Positions 1-9,223 of a stretch of 64,000 nucleotides of DNA are shown piece by piece. The DNA comes from Flavobacteriaceae bacterium (GTDB lineage: Bacteria; Bacteroidota; Bacteroidia; Flavobacteriales; Flavobacteriaceae): contig JABDNT010000049.1 of assembly GCA_013043685.1 (NCBI GenBank), positions 1 through 64,000 of the forward strand, given 5' to 3'. A program made the translations under genes and the position numbers. Within the stretch, counting starts at the first letter, position 1. The number at the start of each line of letters is the position of its first letter. The notes beneath the pieces were generated by a model. The model ran no database searches, had not been told where the DNA came from, and was given only the letters and a program-made list of their open reading frames with translations.

Positions 1-1
1 T

Positions 2-127
2 GCGGGACCATTCCCAAGAGGATTCAGGTATCCGGTAGACGAGGTAGAAAATAACCCGAACATCCAACAGCGTCAGCTTACCGACCAGGTATTCTGGGAC
101 AATAACCCTGGCGGATTTATTGACTAA
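2..127 (+). CDS. SusD/RagB-like outer-membrane lipoprotein, C-terminal end only
   Basis: Only the last 41 codons are in the window; the gene begins upstream. The tail has the features of a SusD/RagB C-terminus: an FPRGFRYP stretch, then a D-E-V-E-x-N-P-N motif and a VFWDNN end just before the stop. SusD proteins sit on the cell surface as lipoproteins and hand glycans or other nutrients to a partner SusC TonB-dependent barrel, whose gene would be expected just upstream. The next gene, 17 bases downstream, is a small lipoprotein, which fits the usual susC-susD-accessory order. The substrate cannot be judged from this fragment. Confidence 0.72.
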   Translation, partial: AGPFPRGFRYPVDEVENNPNIQQRQLTDQVFWDNNPGGFID

Positions 128-144
128 TTAAAACATTTTTTATT

Positions 145-780
145 ATGAAAAATTTAAAATTTATTTTACCCTTAGCTTTGATCGCGTTGGTAGTATCAAT
201 TTCACTAACAAGCTGCGAGCAAAGAGAAGACTGGCGTTTCCCTGAATTAGGAAATGGTGGCTTCATCAAATTTGTAACACAACCTGAGACATGGACTGGA
301 TCAGATGTATCTGACGGTACATCTATTGTTAAGTATCACATAGGTGCAGACCCTGCAGAATCGGCATTCGAAGCCTTTGTTGAAGATCCTAACGGAAATA
401 TAGCAAATGTTGATTTCTTCGTAATGGGAGATTTCGAAGGTGCTCCGGATGATGCATTACCATTTGGAAGTACTACTAGTTTTCCATACGACGTAAGCTT
501 TACTACGGCTGATATGGCGGCACTATTTGGTGTGGACGCCACAGTATTCGAATCTGGTGATTTCTTTGAATTCATGACTGTTATCAATACTACAGATGGA
601 AGAACTTACATATCCAGAGTAGCCGAATGTGACGAATGTCCTCTTGAAGCAGGTGATCCTAACGGATCAGGTGTCTGGAATGGCGGAACCATTGATGCAG
701 TATTGCTTCAAGGTGGGGATACAGGAGATAACTTCTTGTTACCAGCAGTTTGGTATCGAGTTAAGTACTTAGCTGAATAA
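145..780 (+). CDS. Small exported lipoprotein downstream of susD-like gene
   Basis: A 211-residue protein with a hydrophobic N-terminal signal and a lipobox ending LTSC, with the lipidated Cys at residue 24. The mature part is acidic and rich in Gly, Asp, Thr and Phe, with no enzymatic motif that I recognise. There is a Cys pair in a DECDEC patch near residue 160. It follows the SusD-like gene by 17 bases and is closed by a strong terminator, so it is probably the last gene of a polysaccharide or nutrient uptake operon. Such accessory lipoproteins often bind substrate at the surface; that role is inferred from position only. Confidence 0.7.
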   Translation: MKNLKFILPLALIALVVSISLTSCEQREDWRFPELGNGGFIKFVTQPETWTGSDVSDGTSIVKYHIGADPAESAFEAFVEDPNGNIANVDFFVMGDFEGAPDDALPFGSTTSFPYDVSFTTADMAALFGVDATVFESGDFFEFMTVINTTDGRTYISRVAECDECPLEAGDPNGSGVWNGGTIDAVLLQGGDTGDNFLLPAVWYRVKYLAE

Positions 781-813
781 GCCAAATTAAATTATAGTTT
801 TATAATTTATTAC

Positions 814-846
814 AAACCATCCCGCTATAAAGCGGGATGGTTTTTT
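814..846 (+). terminator. Rho-independent terminator after the SusD/lipoprotein operon
   Basis: A GC-rich perfect hairpin: the left arm AACCATCCCGCT pairs with AGCGGGATGGTT around an ATAA loop, followed by a run of T. It lies 33 bases after the lipoprotein stop codon and just before rlmB, so it separates the two transcription units. Confidence 0.9.
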
Positions 847-870
847 ATTTTTACTTCAAATTACATTCAT

Positions 871-1608
871 GTGAAAAAAGAAAGTCTGATATTCGGAATA
901 CATCCTGTACTTGAAGCAGTTCGATCGGGGAAACCAATTGATAAACTCTATATACAAAAAGGATCGACCAACGATAAAATTGATGCAATTCTCAAACTAA
1001 TCGACACAGATGCTGTTTCGATCAATTACGTCCCAGTTGAAAAATTAGATCGACTTATACGAAGTAATCACCAAGGAATTGTTGCAAGCATATCTCCCAT
1101 CACCTTTAAGTCCCTTGAAGTTGTTGTAGAGGGTTTACTGGAATCGAAAGAGGACCCCTTATTTCTTATTCTCGACCAGGTTAGTGATGTGAGAAACTTT
1201 GGAGCTATTCTGCGTACTGCAGAATGCACCGGTGTTGATGCCGTGATCATTCAAAAAAAAGGAGGAGCCCCGGTAAGTGGTGATACCGTGAAAGCATCTG
1301 CAGGAGCCATATTTAACCTTCCTATATGCAAGGTAGATCATATTAAAGATGCGATCTTCTATTTACAGGGTTCAGGTATTAAAACAATAGCCGCTACTGA
1401 AAAAACCGATAACAGTATTTACGATATCGATCTCACAGGCGGACTTGCCATAATTATGGGATCGGAAGGAAAAGGCATATCGAAATCGGTGTTATCAATT
1501 GTCGATCAAAGCGCATCTTTACCATTACTTGGTAAAATAAATTCTCTTAATGTTTCCGTGGCAAGCGGTGTTTTCCTTTACGAGGTCATCCGGCAACGCA
1601 TGCACTAA
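871..1608 (+). CDS. rlmB: 23S rRNA (guanosine-2'-O-)-methyltransferase RlmB
   Basis: A SpoU/TrmH-family (SPOUT) methyltransferase of 245 residues, the usual RlmB length. It methylates the ribose of a guanosine in domain V of 23S rRNA using SAM. An N-terminal RNA-binding segment (residues 1-75, starting FGIHPVLEA) is followed by the knotted SPOUT domain: motif 1 around residues 100-117 (VRNFGAILRTAE), motif 2 near 193-203 (IMGSEGKGI) and motif 3 near 218-240 (LPLLGKINSLNVSVA). The start is GTG at 871; the ATG two bases upstream is out of frame. The 3' end overlaps the convergent rhomboid gene by 4 bases. The trefoil-knot motifs make the family certain; the exact target nucleotide is taken from the family. 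Confidence 0.9.
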   Translation: MKKESLIFGIHPVLEAVRSGKPIDKLYIQKGSTNDKIDAILKLIDTDAVSINYVPVEKLDRLIRSNHQGIVASISPITFKSLEVVVEGLLESKEDPLFLILDQVSDVRNFGAILRTAECTGVDAVIIQKKGGAPVSGDTVKASAGAIFNLPICKVDHIKDAIFYLQGSGIKTIAATEKTDNSIYDIDLTGGLAIIMGSEGKGISKSVLSIVDQSASLPLLGKINSLNVSVASGVFLYEVIRQRMH

Positions 1609-2363
1609 TCTGAGCTATCTTTCTTATCGTCCCTGGATTTCCTGATTGTATACCGAATAATGATGTTTTTTGGTTCTTCCGAAGCTGGCTCTTCCTCAGG
1701 TAAGTTTTCGATAAAATTTCCCTCCTCATCAAAGTGGCGCAGGAATGGATCATTTTCAGGGTCATAGCTCTCTTCTTCCCATGCGAATTTTCGCTTTGGA
1801 ATCGGGTTACTCCTGAATAAGAGCGCAAAAACAAATCCTACTGCAAAACCGGATAAATGCCCCTCCCATGAAATTTTCGGATCTATAGGAAACACATACC
1901 ATAACAAACTTCCGTAGAGAAATACAACCACAAAAGCGAGTGCCGTCAACTGATACTGTTTAGAAAATATTCCTTTAAAGAATAGAAAAGCTGCCAGTAG
2001 ATAAACAATACCACTGGCTCCTATATGTAAAGCAGGACGACCAATAATCCATGTCATTAGTCCGGTAAGCAAGGCACCAAGTATTAATACACGCCAACGT
2101 ATATCCCGGTAGAAATAAAACAAAGCTGTGGTAAGTACCATTAAAGGGATGGAATTATTGAATAAATGTTGAAGGTCACTGTGTAGAAAAGGGCCAAACA
2201 GAATCCCACGTAATCCTTCCAATTTCTGAGGATAAATGCCATAGTACTTTAAATGCCAGCCAAAACGAAATTCAGCCCAGAATACCACCCATAGGCTAAG
2301 TACCATGATCAATGGATAGATAATCACATCACTGGTAAACTCTAATTTATTTTTTTTCGCCAT
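1605..2363 (-). CDS. Rhomboid-family intramembrane serine protease
   Basis: A 252-residue polytopic membrane protein with about six hydrophobic segments in the first 190 residues and a charged cytoplasmic tail rich in Glu, Asp and Lys. Rhomboid catalytic features are present: the HLFNN segment in helix 2 (oxyanion Asn), the nucleophile Ser in GASGIVY near residue 117, and the catalytic His in the WEGHLSG segment near residue 168. It cleaves transmembrane segments of membrane proteins; the substrate is unknown. It stands alone, divergent from rarA and convergent with rlmB. The start ATG at 2363 is followed by a typical short basic leader (MAKKNK). Confidence 0.9.
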   Translation of the reverse strand: MAKKNKLEFTSDVIIYPLIMVLSLWVVFWAEFRFGWHLKYYGIYPQKLEGLRGILFGPFLHSDLQHLFNNSIPLMVLTTALFYFYRDIRWRVLILGALLTGLMTWIIGRPALHIGASGIVYLLAAFLFFKGIFSKQYQLTALAFVVVFLYGSLLWYVFPIDPKISWEGHLSGFAVGFVFALLFRSNPIPKRKFAWEEESYDPENDPFLRHFDEEGNFIENLPEEEPASEEPKNIIIRYTIRKSRDDKKDSSD

Positions 2364-2456
2364 ATACTACTGGTCTCTCAAAAAATACTCCTCAATTCAA
2401 ATTTATGATAAATTGTCAGTATACATCCTGTATTAAAATCGTAATTTTAGTTCCTT

Positions 2457-3734
2457 ATGCATAAACCTCTGGCAGAACGAATACGGCCTTCTTCCCTGGA
2501 AGATTATATCAGCCAGGAACATCTCGTAGGGCCCAATGGAGCTCTTACTGCTCAGTTCAATTCCGATATGCTATCTTCTATGATCTTTTGGGGGCCACCC
2601 GGAACAGGAAAGACTACACTGGCCTCCATAATTGCGAATACATCGGAACGTCCTTTTTATACCTTAAGCGCGGTAGATAGCGGTGTTGCTGCTGTACGTG
2701 AGGTAATAAACAGGGCAAAGAAGAGTGACGATCTGTTCGCTGTTAAGAACCCAATTCTCTTTATAGATGAAATCCACCGCTTCAGCAAATCACAACAAGA
2801 TTCACTTTTAGGAGCCGTAGAGAAAGGTTGGATCACCCTGATAGGTGCGACTACCGAAAATCCGAGTTTCGAGGTAATACCAGCCTTGTTATCGCGTTGC
2901 CAGGTGTATGTATTGAAACCATTTAGTAAAAGTGATCTTGAAGCCCTGCTTGAGCGCGCCATAAAGACAGATGAAGTTCTGTTACAAAAAAAAATTAATT
3001 TAAAAGAAACGGAGGCCTTATTACGGCTATCCGGCGGTGATGCCCGGAAGCTTCTCAATATTCTAGAATTGGTAGTCCTTTCCGAGAAGTCGGATGATGT
3101 TGAAATTACAAATGATATTGTCCAAAACAAAGTTCAGAAGAATACGGTGCTATACGACAAGGCCGGTGAGCAACATTACGATATCATATCCGCATTTATT
3201 AAATCTATTCGCGGTAGTGATCCCAATGCAGCCGTTTACTGGCTTGCTAGAATGATCGAAGGTGGCGAAGATGTGAAATTTATAGCGAGGAGAATGCTTA
3301 TTCTAGCTTCTGAGGATATTGGTAATGCTAATCCAACAGCTCTGGTATTGGCCAACAGCACCTTCCAGGCCGTAAATACAATTGGTTATCCCGAAGCACG
3401 TATTATTTTAAGCCAGTGTGCCATTTACCTGGCTTCATCTGCCAAAAGCAATGCTTCTTATAAATCCATAGGAGCTGCTCAACAAACCGTAAGGCAGACA
3501 GGGGATCTTTCTGTGCCACTATCTATTCGTAACGCACCTACTAAACTTATGAAAGAACTGGGCTATGGTGAGGATTATCAGTATGCGCATAATTATGAAG
3601 GCAATTTCGTGCCTCATGAATTTCTTCCCGAGGAGATTAAAGGAACGACATTCTATAAGCCAGGAAAGAACAAAAGGGAAAGCGCACTTCGCAATTATCT
3701 AAAAGATCTATGGAAGGACAAATACGACTTCTAA
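2457..3734 (+). CDS. rarA: Replication-associated recombination protein A (RarA/MgsA AAA ATPase)
   Basis: A 425-residue clamp-loader-like AAA+ ATPase related to yeast Mgs1 and human WRNIP1. It acts at stalled replication forks and single-strand gaps. Walker A GPPGTGKT lies at residues 46-53 and Walker B LFIDEIHRF at 101-109. Sensor 1 follows in GATTENPSFE, and an SRC segment holds the arginine finger. The C-terminal half matches the tetramerisation domain (ASEDIGNANP, then a GYPEA segment). Length is typical. It starts with ATG 2457 and its end overlaps the next, convergent gene by 4 bases. Confidence 0.95.
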   Translation: MHKPLAERIRPSSLEDYISQEHLVGPNGALTAQFNSDMLSSMIFWGPPGTGKTTLASIIANTSERPFYTLSAVDSGVAAVREVINRAKKSDDLFAVKNPILFIDEIHRFSKSQQDSLLGAVEKGWITLIGATTENPSFEVIPALLSRCQVYVLKPFSKSDLEALLERAIKTDEVLLQKKINLKETEALLRLSGGDARKLLNILELVVLSEKSDDVEITNDIVQNKVQKNTVLYDKAGEQHYDIISAFIKSIRGSDPNAAVYWLARMIEGGEDVKFIARRMLILASEDIGNANPTALVLANSTFQAVNTIGYPEARIILSQCAIYLASSAKSNASYKSIGAAQQTVRQTGDLSVPLSIRNAPTKLMKELGYGEDYQYAHNYEGNFVPHEFLPEEIKGTTFYKPGKNKRESALRNYLKDLWKDKYDF

Positions 3735-4522
3735 TTTGCAGCGTTATATCGAATAATGGATCCTGCAGACTCTAAAATGAAATCTCCCGATTCCATGAAC
3801 CCGGCATTGTGTTCAACTCCCTCCGTGGAAGTGTAGATGGCCTTATCTTCTTTTATTACAATAACACCTTTTAAAAGCAGTCCGTTCGGCGCATCTTCCG
3901 ATTCTTCATAAAATGAATATCCTTCCATTGTTTTCCGCAGCAGATAAGACTTGCCTCCCAATTCATAACTTGTAAATTTCGACCCAGGGAAATTCGTCAT
4001 TCCGAGCACAGATATTTTAGCATCGGTTCCGGATGATTTTTTTGCAGTTTCATCATTTACCTCATCATATGTAGAAAGATCGTCTTCGTAGGCCACGACT
4101 TCTTTCTGCCGCACACCTAAACCTTCTATACTCGTAAAAGCTTTACGCAGGGCATCCTGATAGGCCTTCTTATACTCCTTATACTTGCTTTTGCCCTCTT
4201 CACTCCTATGGATCTCCTCTCCGTAGCAATCTTTTATGATCACAGTAATTCTCGTGTAGACAAAACCGGGTTTACCCAATACTTCTGCCTGCAGGCCATC
4301 ACAACGTTTTACATTAGGTAATTCTGAAGGGAAATAGGCGTTAAAGCCATATTTATTGAACAGAAATTTCGTCATTGAATTTAGTTGATGCTGATCTTCT
4401 TCGAAAAGAAACTCAAACAATTCCGGAACGACGATATAACTATAGTCGCTTGCCGATTTCTGCCCGTATGTAGTTGAAATAAAGCTGCTTAATAACAGTA
4501 GCAGTGCTATTTTTTTTATCAT
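3731..4522 (-). CDS. Secreted protein of unknown function, third gene of an envelope operon
   Basis: A 263-residue protein with a clear signal peptide (hydrophobic residues 4-17, likely cut after TTYG before Gln21). No lipobox and no later membrane segment, so it is probably periplasmic or outer-membrane associated. The mature domain starts with a YIVVPELFEFL stretch, has two Cys (KRCDG and KDCYG) that could form a disulphide, and a Lys-rich helix with a KEYKKAYQDALRKAF segment that looks like a conserved core. I do not recognise a named family; similar proteins appear to be widespread in Flavobacteriaceae. It overlaps the upstream DUF5723 gene by 4 bases (ATGA), so the two are translationally coupled. 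Confidence 0.75.
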   Translation of the reverse strand: MIKKIALLLLLSSFISTTYGQKSASDYSYIVVPELFEFLFEEDQHQLNSMTKFLFNKYGFNAYFPSELPNVKRCDGLQAEVLGKPGFVYTRITVIIKDCYGEEIHRSEEGKSKYKEYKKAYQDALRKAFTSIEGLGVRQKEVVAYEDDLSTYDEVNDETAKKSSGTDAKISVLGMTNFPGSKFTSYELGGKSYLLRKTMEGYSFYEESEDAPNGLLLKGVIVIKEDKAIYTSTEGVEHNAGFMESGDFILESAGSIIRYNAAN

Positions 4523-5934
4523 TCCTCGTCAATTTTTATATTGAAGCCCAATTGTAAAGATACACTTTTTGCCTTTGCAAGATTGCCGTAATGCAACAAG
4601 TTATCCGCGGCGATATAAAAATTAAACTTACCCAGATCTGTCACCATTCCTAAACCTACATTGGAATAGCTATACGAATCTACGGTATAAGTGGCTTTTG
4701 CTGCAAGAAAATCCCAGAGTCGGCGATAATAGAATAAGGTTCCAGCCATCTGGGGACCTTTGGGACGGAATATACTGTAAAATTGTGCACCAACTGCTTG
4801 TGCCCTGTCGATTCCTCCCCCCATGTTCCGGCAATCACATTCGGCGCCCTTGCCCACCGTTTTTCCGAAACTGTACTTAAGTGCTGCATTTACTTTTAAA
4901 GGCCTGAATTGAGTATAACCACTCGTAATAGTATCGATAGGGATCTCCTCTTCCAATTCATCCTCCAGGTTGTCATAATATGGTAATGTAGGCTGTCCGG
5001 CACTTAATGGTGGAAAGATCAATTCTATTCCATCCAGCGTATACGTACCTGTTGCTTCATAAGTTTCTGCATCTTTGCCATGGAAGATCATTCCTACATC
5101 TATTAAGCTGGCACTGGCAGAAAGTCTATTGTTAATATCATACGTGGCACCAAGGTCCACACCCAATCCGAAATTACCCCCAAAAAAAGCACGCCCGATT
5201 ATCTCTCCCGGTATTTCCGAGCTATCCATTCCGTCCAGGGAAGCTATTCCCGAGGTATTCAAAGTGACATTGGCATTAGTAACCGTATGCTCATAGATAT
5301 TAGGACTATCGGGGCCACCCAATGTGGTTACAAATGTCCCCTGATTGTCTACGCTCCTTGCGCTAAGCATACTTGAATACAATTTAACACGTAATCCTGC
5401 TGTGAGTTTCTTTGTAAGCTGTTTGTTAGCTCCAAAATGATACACTGTTAAAAGATCGGCGGTAGCACTTATTTCTCCTAGGTTAAAAGGATAATCGAGA
5501 TAATCCCGGTTTCCTTCCCAGGCCAGAATGGCCAGGTCACGGGGGAAATAAGAAATGAAATCCAATTCCTGGTATATACCCCCGGAGAAATAAATTTCAT
5601 TATTGGCCCTCCAACCGAAATTTATGATTTCAAGCTGCTCGGTGGCAGTAAAGAAATCACTGTTCTTTAATTCGAATATTTTATTCCGGATCCTGGTATT
5701 GATATCTACATTCGATTCACCAAAGATATCGAAAACGCTCACCCCGGAAGAACCGCCGTTTATATGGAGTTGTGACAAAAAGGGAATTCCGAAATGCTTC
5801 TTCTGCGGAACCTTGGTTCCCGGATTCAGCATTAAACTTTGAGGTACCTCATCAAAACCGTAGAGAAGCTGTTTATTTTGCGCAAAGCAAACCGATAGGC
5901 CTAAAGCCAATGTTAGAGTTAACACATTTCGCAT
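4519..5934 (-). CDS. DUF5723-type outer-membrane beta-barrel-like protein
   Basis: A 471-residue exported protein with a signal peptide (residues 1-18, ending CFA before Gln). The body is built of short alternating hydrophobic strands with Gly and aromatic residues, as in outer-membrane barrels of the PorV/FadL type. The C-terminal part has repeated strand-like segments and no Phe-terminal BAM signal. An N-terminal segment with LNPGTKVPQKKHFGIPFL resembles the start of DUF5723 proteins common in Bacteroidota. Function unknown; a role in the outer membrane is inferred. It sits between a lipoprotein gene (5 bases upstream) and a secreted protein gene (4-base overlap), forming a three-gene unit. 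Confidence 0.75.
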   Translation of the reverse strand: MRNVLTLTLALGLSVCFAQNKQLLYGFDEVPQSLMLNPGTKVPQKKHFGIPFLSQLHINGGSSGVSVFDIFGESNVDINTRIRNKIFELKNSDFFTATEQLEIINFGWRANNEIYFSGGIYQELDFISYFPRDLAILAWEGNRDYLDYPFNLGEISATADLLTVYHFGANKQLTKKLTAGLRVKLYSSMLSARSVDNQGTFVTTLGGPDSPNIYEHTVTNANVTLNTSGIASLDGMDSSEIPGEIIGRAFFGGNFGLGVDLGATYDINNRLSASASLIDVGMIFHGKDAETYEATGTYTLDGIELIFPPLSAGQPTLPYYDNLEDELEEEIPIDTITSGYTQFRPLKVNAALKYSFGKTVGKGAECDCRNMGGGIDRAQAVGAQFYSIFRPKGPQMAGTLFYYRRLWDFLAAKATYTVDSYSYSNVGLGMVTDLGKFNFYIAADNLLHYGNLAKAKSVSLQLGFNIKIDEE

Positions 5935-5939
5935 GGTAA

Positions 5940-6497
5940 TTATTCTCTATCTCTAATTTCCAGGTAATATGTTGTTTTCGATTGCAGATTGAGGGTACCC
6001 TCGAGGTCAGGATTTGCGTCGGGAATGGTTACTGAAACCACTATGCGATTCGCCATAGTGACTTGCAATATATCGTCTCCTTCAATTATTTCTTCAAATT
6101 CGGTGATCACAGGTGTTTGGACACTTCCCTCGGCCACACTGGTCTGGGTAGCATAGGTAGTATCATTCTGCTCACTCAGGAATTGAAAATCCACCTGAAA
6201 ATTCCTGGGGATACTATTGGTAAACTTGAAGAAGAAATCGGCTCTTCTAAGGCTTTCCTGAATCTCGGTGTCGTCTAAAAAACGAATCTCAGTGGTATCC
6301 GTCAAGGTAGGTATTGGAATATTGTTCACTTCATCGTAAAACTCGCCGGCCTCAATATTAAAATATATGAGATCCAGTTCTACTACCGGCGTCAGTGCAA
6401 TTTCCTCCGCCTGATCGAAATCAGTATCCTTTACACATGCAAAGGCCACAAAGCATAGAAATATTACGGTAAGTGGCTTTAATAGGTTCTTTTTCAT
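5940..6497 (-). CDS. Lipoprotein of unknown function, first gene of the DUF5723 operon
   Basis: A 185-residue protein with a lipoprotein signal ending VAFAC, Cys at residue 21, followed by Val-Lys-Asp. The mature part is acidic and predicted mostly beta, with a repeated pattern of long strands separated by Asp/Thr-rich turns. No enzyme motif. It starts the three-gene minus-strand operon (5940, 4519, 3731), and the spacing of 5 bases to the DUF5723 gene supports joint transcription. It may be a surface or periplasmic partner of the barrel-like protein; that is inference from gene order. Confidence 0.75.
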   Translation of the reverse strand: MKKNLLKPLTVIFLCFVAFACVKDTDFDQAEEIALTPVVELDLIYFNIEAGEFYDEVNNIPIPTLTDTTEIRFLDDTEIQESLRRADFFFKFTNSIPRNFQVDFQFLSEQNDTTYATQTSVAEGSVQTPVITEFEEIIEGDDILQVTMANRIVVSVTIPDANPDLEGTLNLQSKTTYYLEIRDRE

Positions 6498-6547
6498 AAT
6501 AGGGGCATTATGTTAGATAGTAACGAACTAAAAGTTAGAATAGTGCC

Positions 6548-7234
6548 TTACAGGTGGCTTTTAATCTCTGTGAGATCATTAACTACCTTATACGTTTCTG
6601 GTACGTTATCATTCCTGTAATTAAAAAAAAGGGTGTCCATACCAACCTGTTCTGCTCCAAGAATATCCGCTTCGAAGGTATCACCAATCATAATACTGCG
6701 CCGAGGTGGCACCGAAGCTTTATCCATGGCTGTTTCAAATATAACAGGGTGCGGCTTCTTTAACCCTACCTCTTCGGATGAAGTTATTGTATCAAAAAAG
6801 TGGGCGATCCTGCTGTTTTGGAGCTTCAAAGCCTGAACTTCGGCAAATCCGTTCGTAATGATATGTAGTTGGTACTTCGGATTTAAGTATTCCAGAATTT
6901 CCCAGGCACCGTTTAATAAATGATTGTCTTTGGGTAACTCGTCAATATATGTGACTGCCATCGCATCCAATTGCGCTATGGAATAGGACATTCCAAAAGG
7001 TTCGAAGGCATCTCTGAATCGGCCTCTACGCAGCTCCTGTTTGCTAACCCTGTCTTCCCGATAGAGCTTCCAGTACGCAAAATTAATAGGCTCATATACT
7101 TCTATAAATTCGCTGAGCTCGATCTCGATCGCATGCGTTCTGAAAAGACGCGAAAACGCGAGGGCCGAGTTCCGGTCGAAATCCCAGAGCGTATGGTCCA
7201 GGTCGAAAAAAACATCTGTTATGGTATCAGGCAT
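6548..7234 (-). CDS. yjjG: YjjG-family noncanonical pyrimidine nucleotidase (HAD phosphatase)
   Basis: A 228-residue HAD-superfamily phosphatase. Motif I is DLDHT at residues 11-15, motif II the ITNGFAE segment, motif III the Lys in GLKKPHP, and motif IV GDTFEADILGA. The order and the WDFDRN sequence after motif I match the YjjG group, which dephosphorylates dUMP, UMP and damaged pyrimidine nucleotides and so keeps the nucleotide pool clean. It overlaps the upstream deacetylase-like gene by 8 bases and is likely cotranscribed with it and with radC. Confidence 0.88.
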   Translation of the reverse strand: MPDTITDVFFDLDHTLWDFDRNSALAFSRLFRTHAIEIELSEFIEVYEPINFAYWKLYREDRVSKQELRRGRFRDAFEPFGMSYSIAQLDAMAVTYIDELPKDNHLLNGAWEILEYLNPKYQLHIITNGFAEVQALKLQNSRIAHFFDTITSSEEVGLKKPHPVIFETAMDKASVPPRRSIMIGDTFEADILGAEQVGMDTLFFNYRNDNVPETYKVVNDLTEIKSHL

Positions 7235-8519
7235 TTGGATTCAACTTTTCAGAAAATAAATTTCGCCAAATGGCATTACTTTTTTGCTCACTAAAATCTT
7301 GAATATTGAAAAATACTGAAAAAGTTCCATTTAACTCCATTACCAAATCGTAAAGAGCTGAAATTCGTTGCAGGCTATCCGATTCATATTTTTTATTGAA
7401 TCCTTCCGTAGTAAATGCTATAGGATGTATGATCAGTGGGGTCTTAATCTCATAGTCCAGGTCGTAAAACAAAAACGGTGTACAGGTACCAGCGCGGAAG
7501 CCTGGAGTATCCTCGTACACCATCGAATAATCTGTTTCGATTTCCTGCTCGACAAAAATTCTGTACAACTCCGGCAGCATTACGAGGTAATCTGCATTCA
7601 TAGCAGACGCAAGCCGTCTATGGGTAATATCTTCAAGTTGTTTTTTTTCATACTTGAGGGCTTCAAGGTCGGAAAGGGCGTGATATGAAAACAACAGTCC
7701 AACATCATTATAATCACTGATATATTTAAGCAGACTTTTAAATCTTTTCCTTCGGGAATTAAATCCGTGTCTCAGGTTCGGATGATCTCCCAACAGGAAG
7801 AATGCGGTGAGTTTATTCTCACCCGATTTACTCACCGATATTATCCAATCGTATACGTTCAGCGGATCTTTGTTCACACCCAGTAATACCCTGGTACGCT
7901 TAAATACGGTTCGAAACCGGAATTTCGAAATATCCATGGCATAACCCGCCCCAGATCTCACAAATCCCTTATTAATGAATTCATAAGGTTGCTCGATCTT
8001 AAGTAGTGAATGCACAACCGATTGTCTCTTTGGGAAGGCCATATTGGGAAAGGCACGCTGTAGTACCTGTTTCCATTTATAGGCCCACATATCCACTACA
8101 GGCTGCATTAAAAATCCCGATTTATAACCCAGGCTTTCGATCGCAGGAAACCGACCAAGCTCATCTTTTACATGAGGCAGATATTCCTCATAGCGGCTTA
8201 ACAGGAAGAAGGCCGATGAAAAAATATCAAAGGGTAAAGCACTCTTCTCACCTACGGCAAAGAACCCATAGGTATCTTCCCAGGGCTTCACATTTATTTC
8301 AAGGTCCTCCACTCCCACCTGTTCAAGCAGGCCATAGCTTTGCACAAAAAGTTCGTTGCCCATCGGTTGTTTTGTGTACGAAAGTTTAGGACCCTGATGC
8401 CCTATAAATTCTTCGATCACAGAAGTAAAACCAATTTCTAAGCCTAATATACGTTGGCATATATGCTTGAAAATAAAATCGATGCGAGGTGTAAGGTTTT
8501 GAGTAAAGATTAGCAACAT
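7227..8519 (-). CDS. Polysaccharide deacetylase-like protein (DUF7033-type)
   Basis: A 430-residue cytoplasmic protein, no signal peptide. The N-terminal 130 residues (LGLEIGFTSVIEEF, then a LSRYEEYLP segment) and a C-terminal barrel-like region with LFFHYHAL-type strands (here LLFSYHALSDLEA) and a PGFRAGTC segment match a group in Flavobacteriaceae annotated as polysaccharide deacetylase family. The classic NodB metal triad is not obvious. I prefer the ATG at 8519; a GTG two codons upstream (8525) would overlap the radC stop. Function is not established; a role in glycan processing is only suggested by the family name. Confidence 0.7.
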   Translation of the reverse strand: MLLIFTQNLTPRIDFIFKHICQRILGLEIGFTSVIEEFIGHQGPKLSYTKQPMGNELFVQSYGLLEQVGVEDLEINVKPWEDTYGFFAVGEKSALPFDIFSSAFFLLSRYEEYLPHVKDELGRFPAIESLGYKSGFLMQPVVDMWAYKWKQVLQRAFPNMAFPKRQSVVHSLLKIEQPYEFINKGFVRSGAGYAMDISKFRFRTVFKRTRVLLGVNKDPLNVYDWIISVSKSGENKLTAFFLLGDHPNLRHGFNSRRKRFKSLLKYISDYNDVGLLFSYHALSDLEALKYEKKQLEDITHRRLASAMNADYLVMLPELYRIFVEQEIETDYSMVYEDTPGFRAGTCTPFLFYDLDYEIKTPLIIHPIAFTTEGFNKKYESDSLQRISALYDLVMELNGTFSVFFNIQDFSEQKSNAIWRNLFSEKLNPNA

Positions 8520-8524
8520 GTGCA

Positions 8525-9223
8525 CTAAAGCATTTGTTCATCTGCAAAGCTAAAGTACGCTTTTTCAGTTATTATGAGATGATCCAGAATGTTTATATCA
8601 AGACTCTCTCCTGCTTTCCTGATCTTTGCTGTGAGCTTGGTGTCGCTTTCGCTGGGTTTAAGTGTCCCGCTGGGATGATTGTGCGCCAGAATGATGCTTA
8701 CTGCTCCAACATTGAGTGCTTCTTTGAATGCCAGCCTGATGTCGACCAGTGTTCCTGTGATACCTCCCTTGCTGAGCTGTGATAGCTGTAATACCTTATT
8801 GGAATTATTGAGGTAAATGATCCAGAACTCTTCATGGTGGAGATCACCTATCACCGGTTGCATAATTTCGAATGCATCTGCGCTGGAAGCGATTTTTTTA
8901 AGATCGAGCGCAGCTTGTATTCTTCGGCGTTTTCCAAGTTCAAGGGCGGCTATTATGGTTACTGCCTTTGCTTTACCAATCCCATTGAAACTACAAAGGT
9001 CTTTTATACTCAGTTTTCCCAGGGCATTCAGATTGAATTCGACTGCGGACAAAATTCGTTTACTGAGTGATACCGCACTCTCAGCCCTGCTTCCTGAACC
9101 AATTAGGATGGCAATTAGTTCAGCGTCGCTAACTACAGTTCTTCCCTTGTTCAATAATTTTTCCCTGGGTCGATCATCCTCATTCCAGCTTTTGATGGTA
9201 AAAGAGCTCTTATTTGTGTACAT
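8525..9223 (-). CDS. radC: RadC-family JAB/MPN metalloprotein
   Basis: A 232-residue protein with a UPF0758/RadC layout: an N-terminal RPREKLL segment and helix-hairpin-helix (FNGIGKAKA near residues 79-87), then a JAB domain with a complete JAMM signature: Glu131/132 region, H181-x-H183-P-S-G, and Asp194. The old link to DNA repair is not supported by later work on the family, so its role is uncertain; such proteins may act as metal-dependent DNA or isopeptide enzymes. It is the first gene of the radC, deacetylase-like, yjjG chain. It starts at ATG 9223. Confidence 0.9.
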   Translation of the reverse strand: MYTNKSSFTIKSWNEDDRPREKLLNKGRTVVSDAELIAILIGSGSRAESAVSLSKRILSAVEFNLNALGKLSIKDLCSFNGIGKAKAVTIIAALELGKRRRIQAALDLKKIASSADAFEIMQPVIGDLHHEEFWIIYLNNSNKVLQLSQLSKGGITGTLVDIRLAFKEALNVGAVSIILAHNHPSGTLKPSESDTKLTAKIRKAGESLDINILDHLIITEKAYFSFADEQML

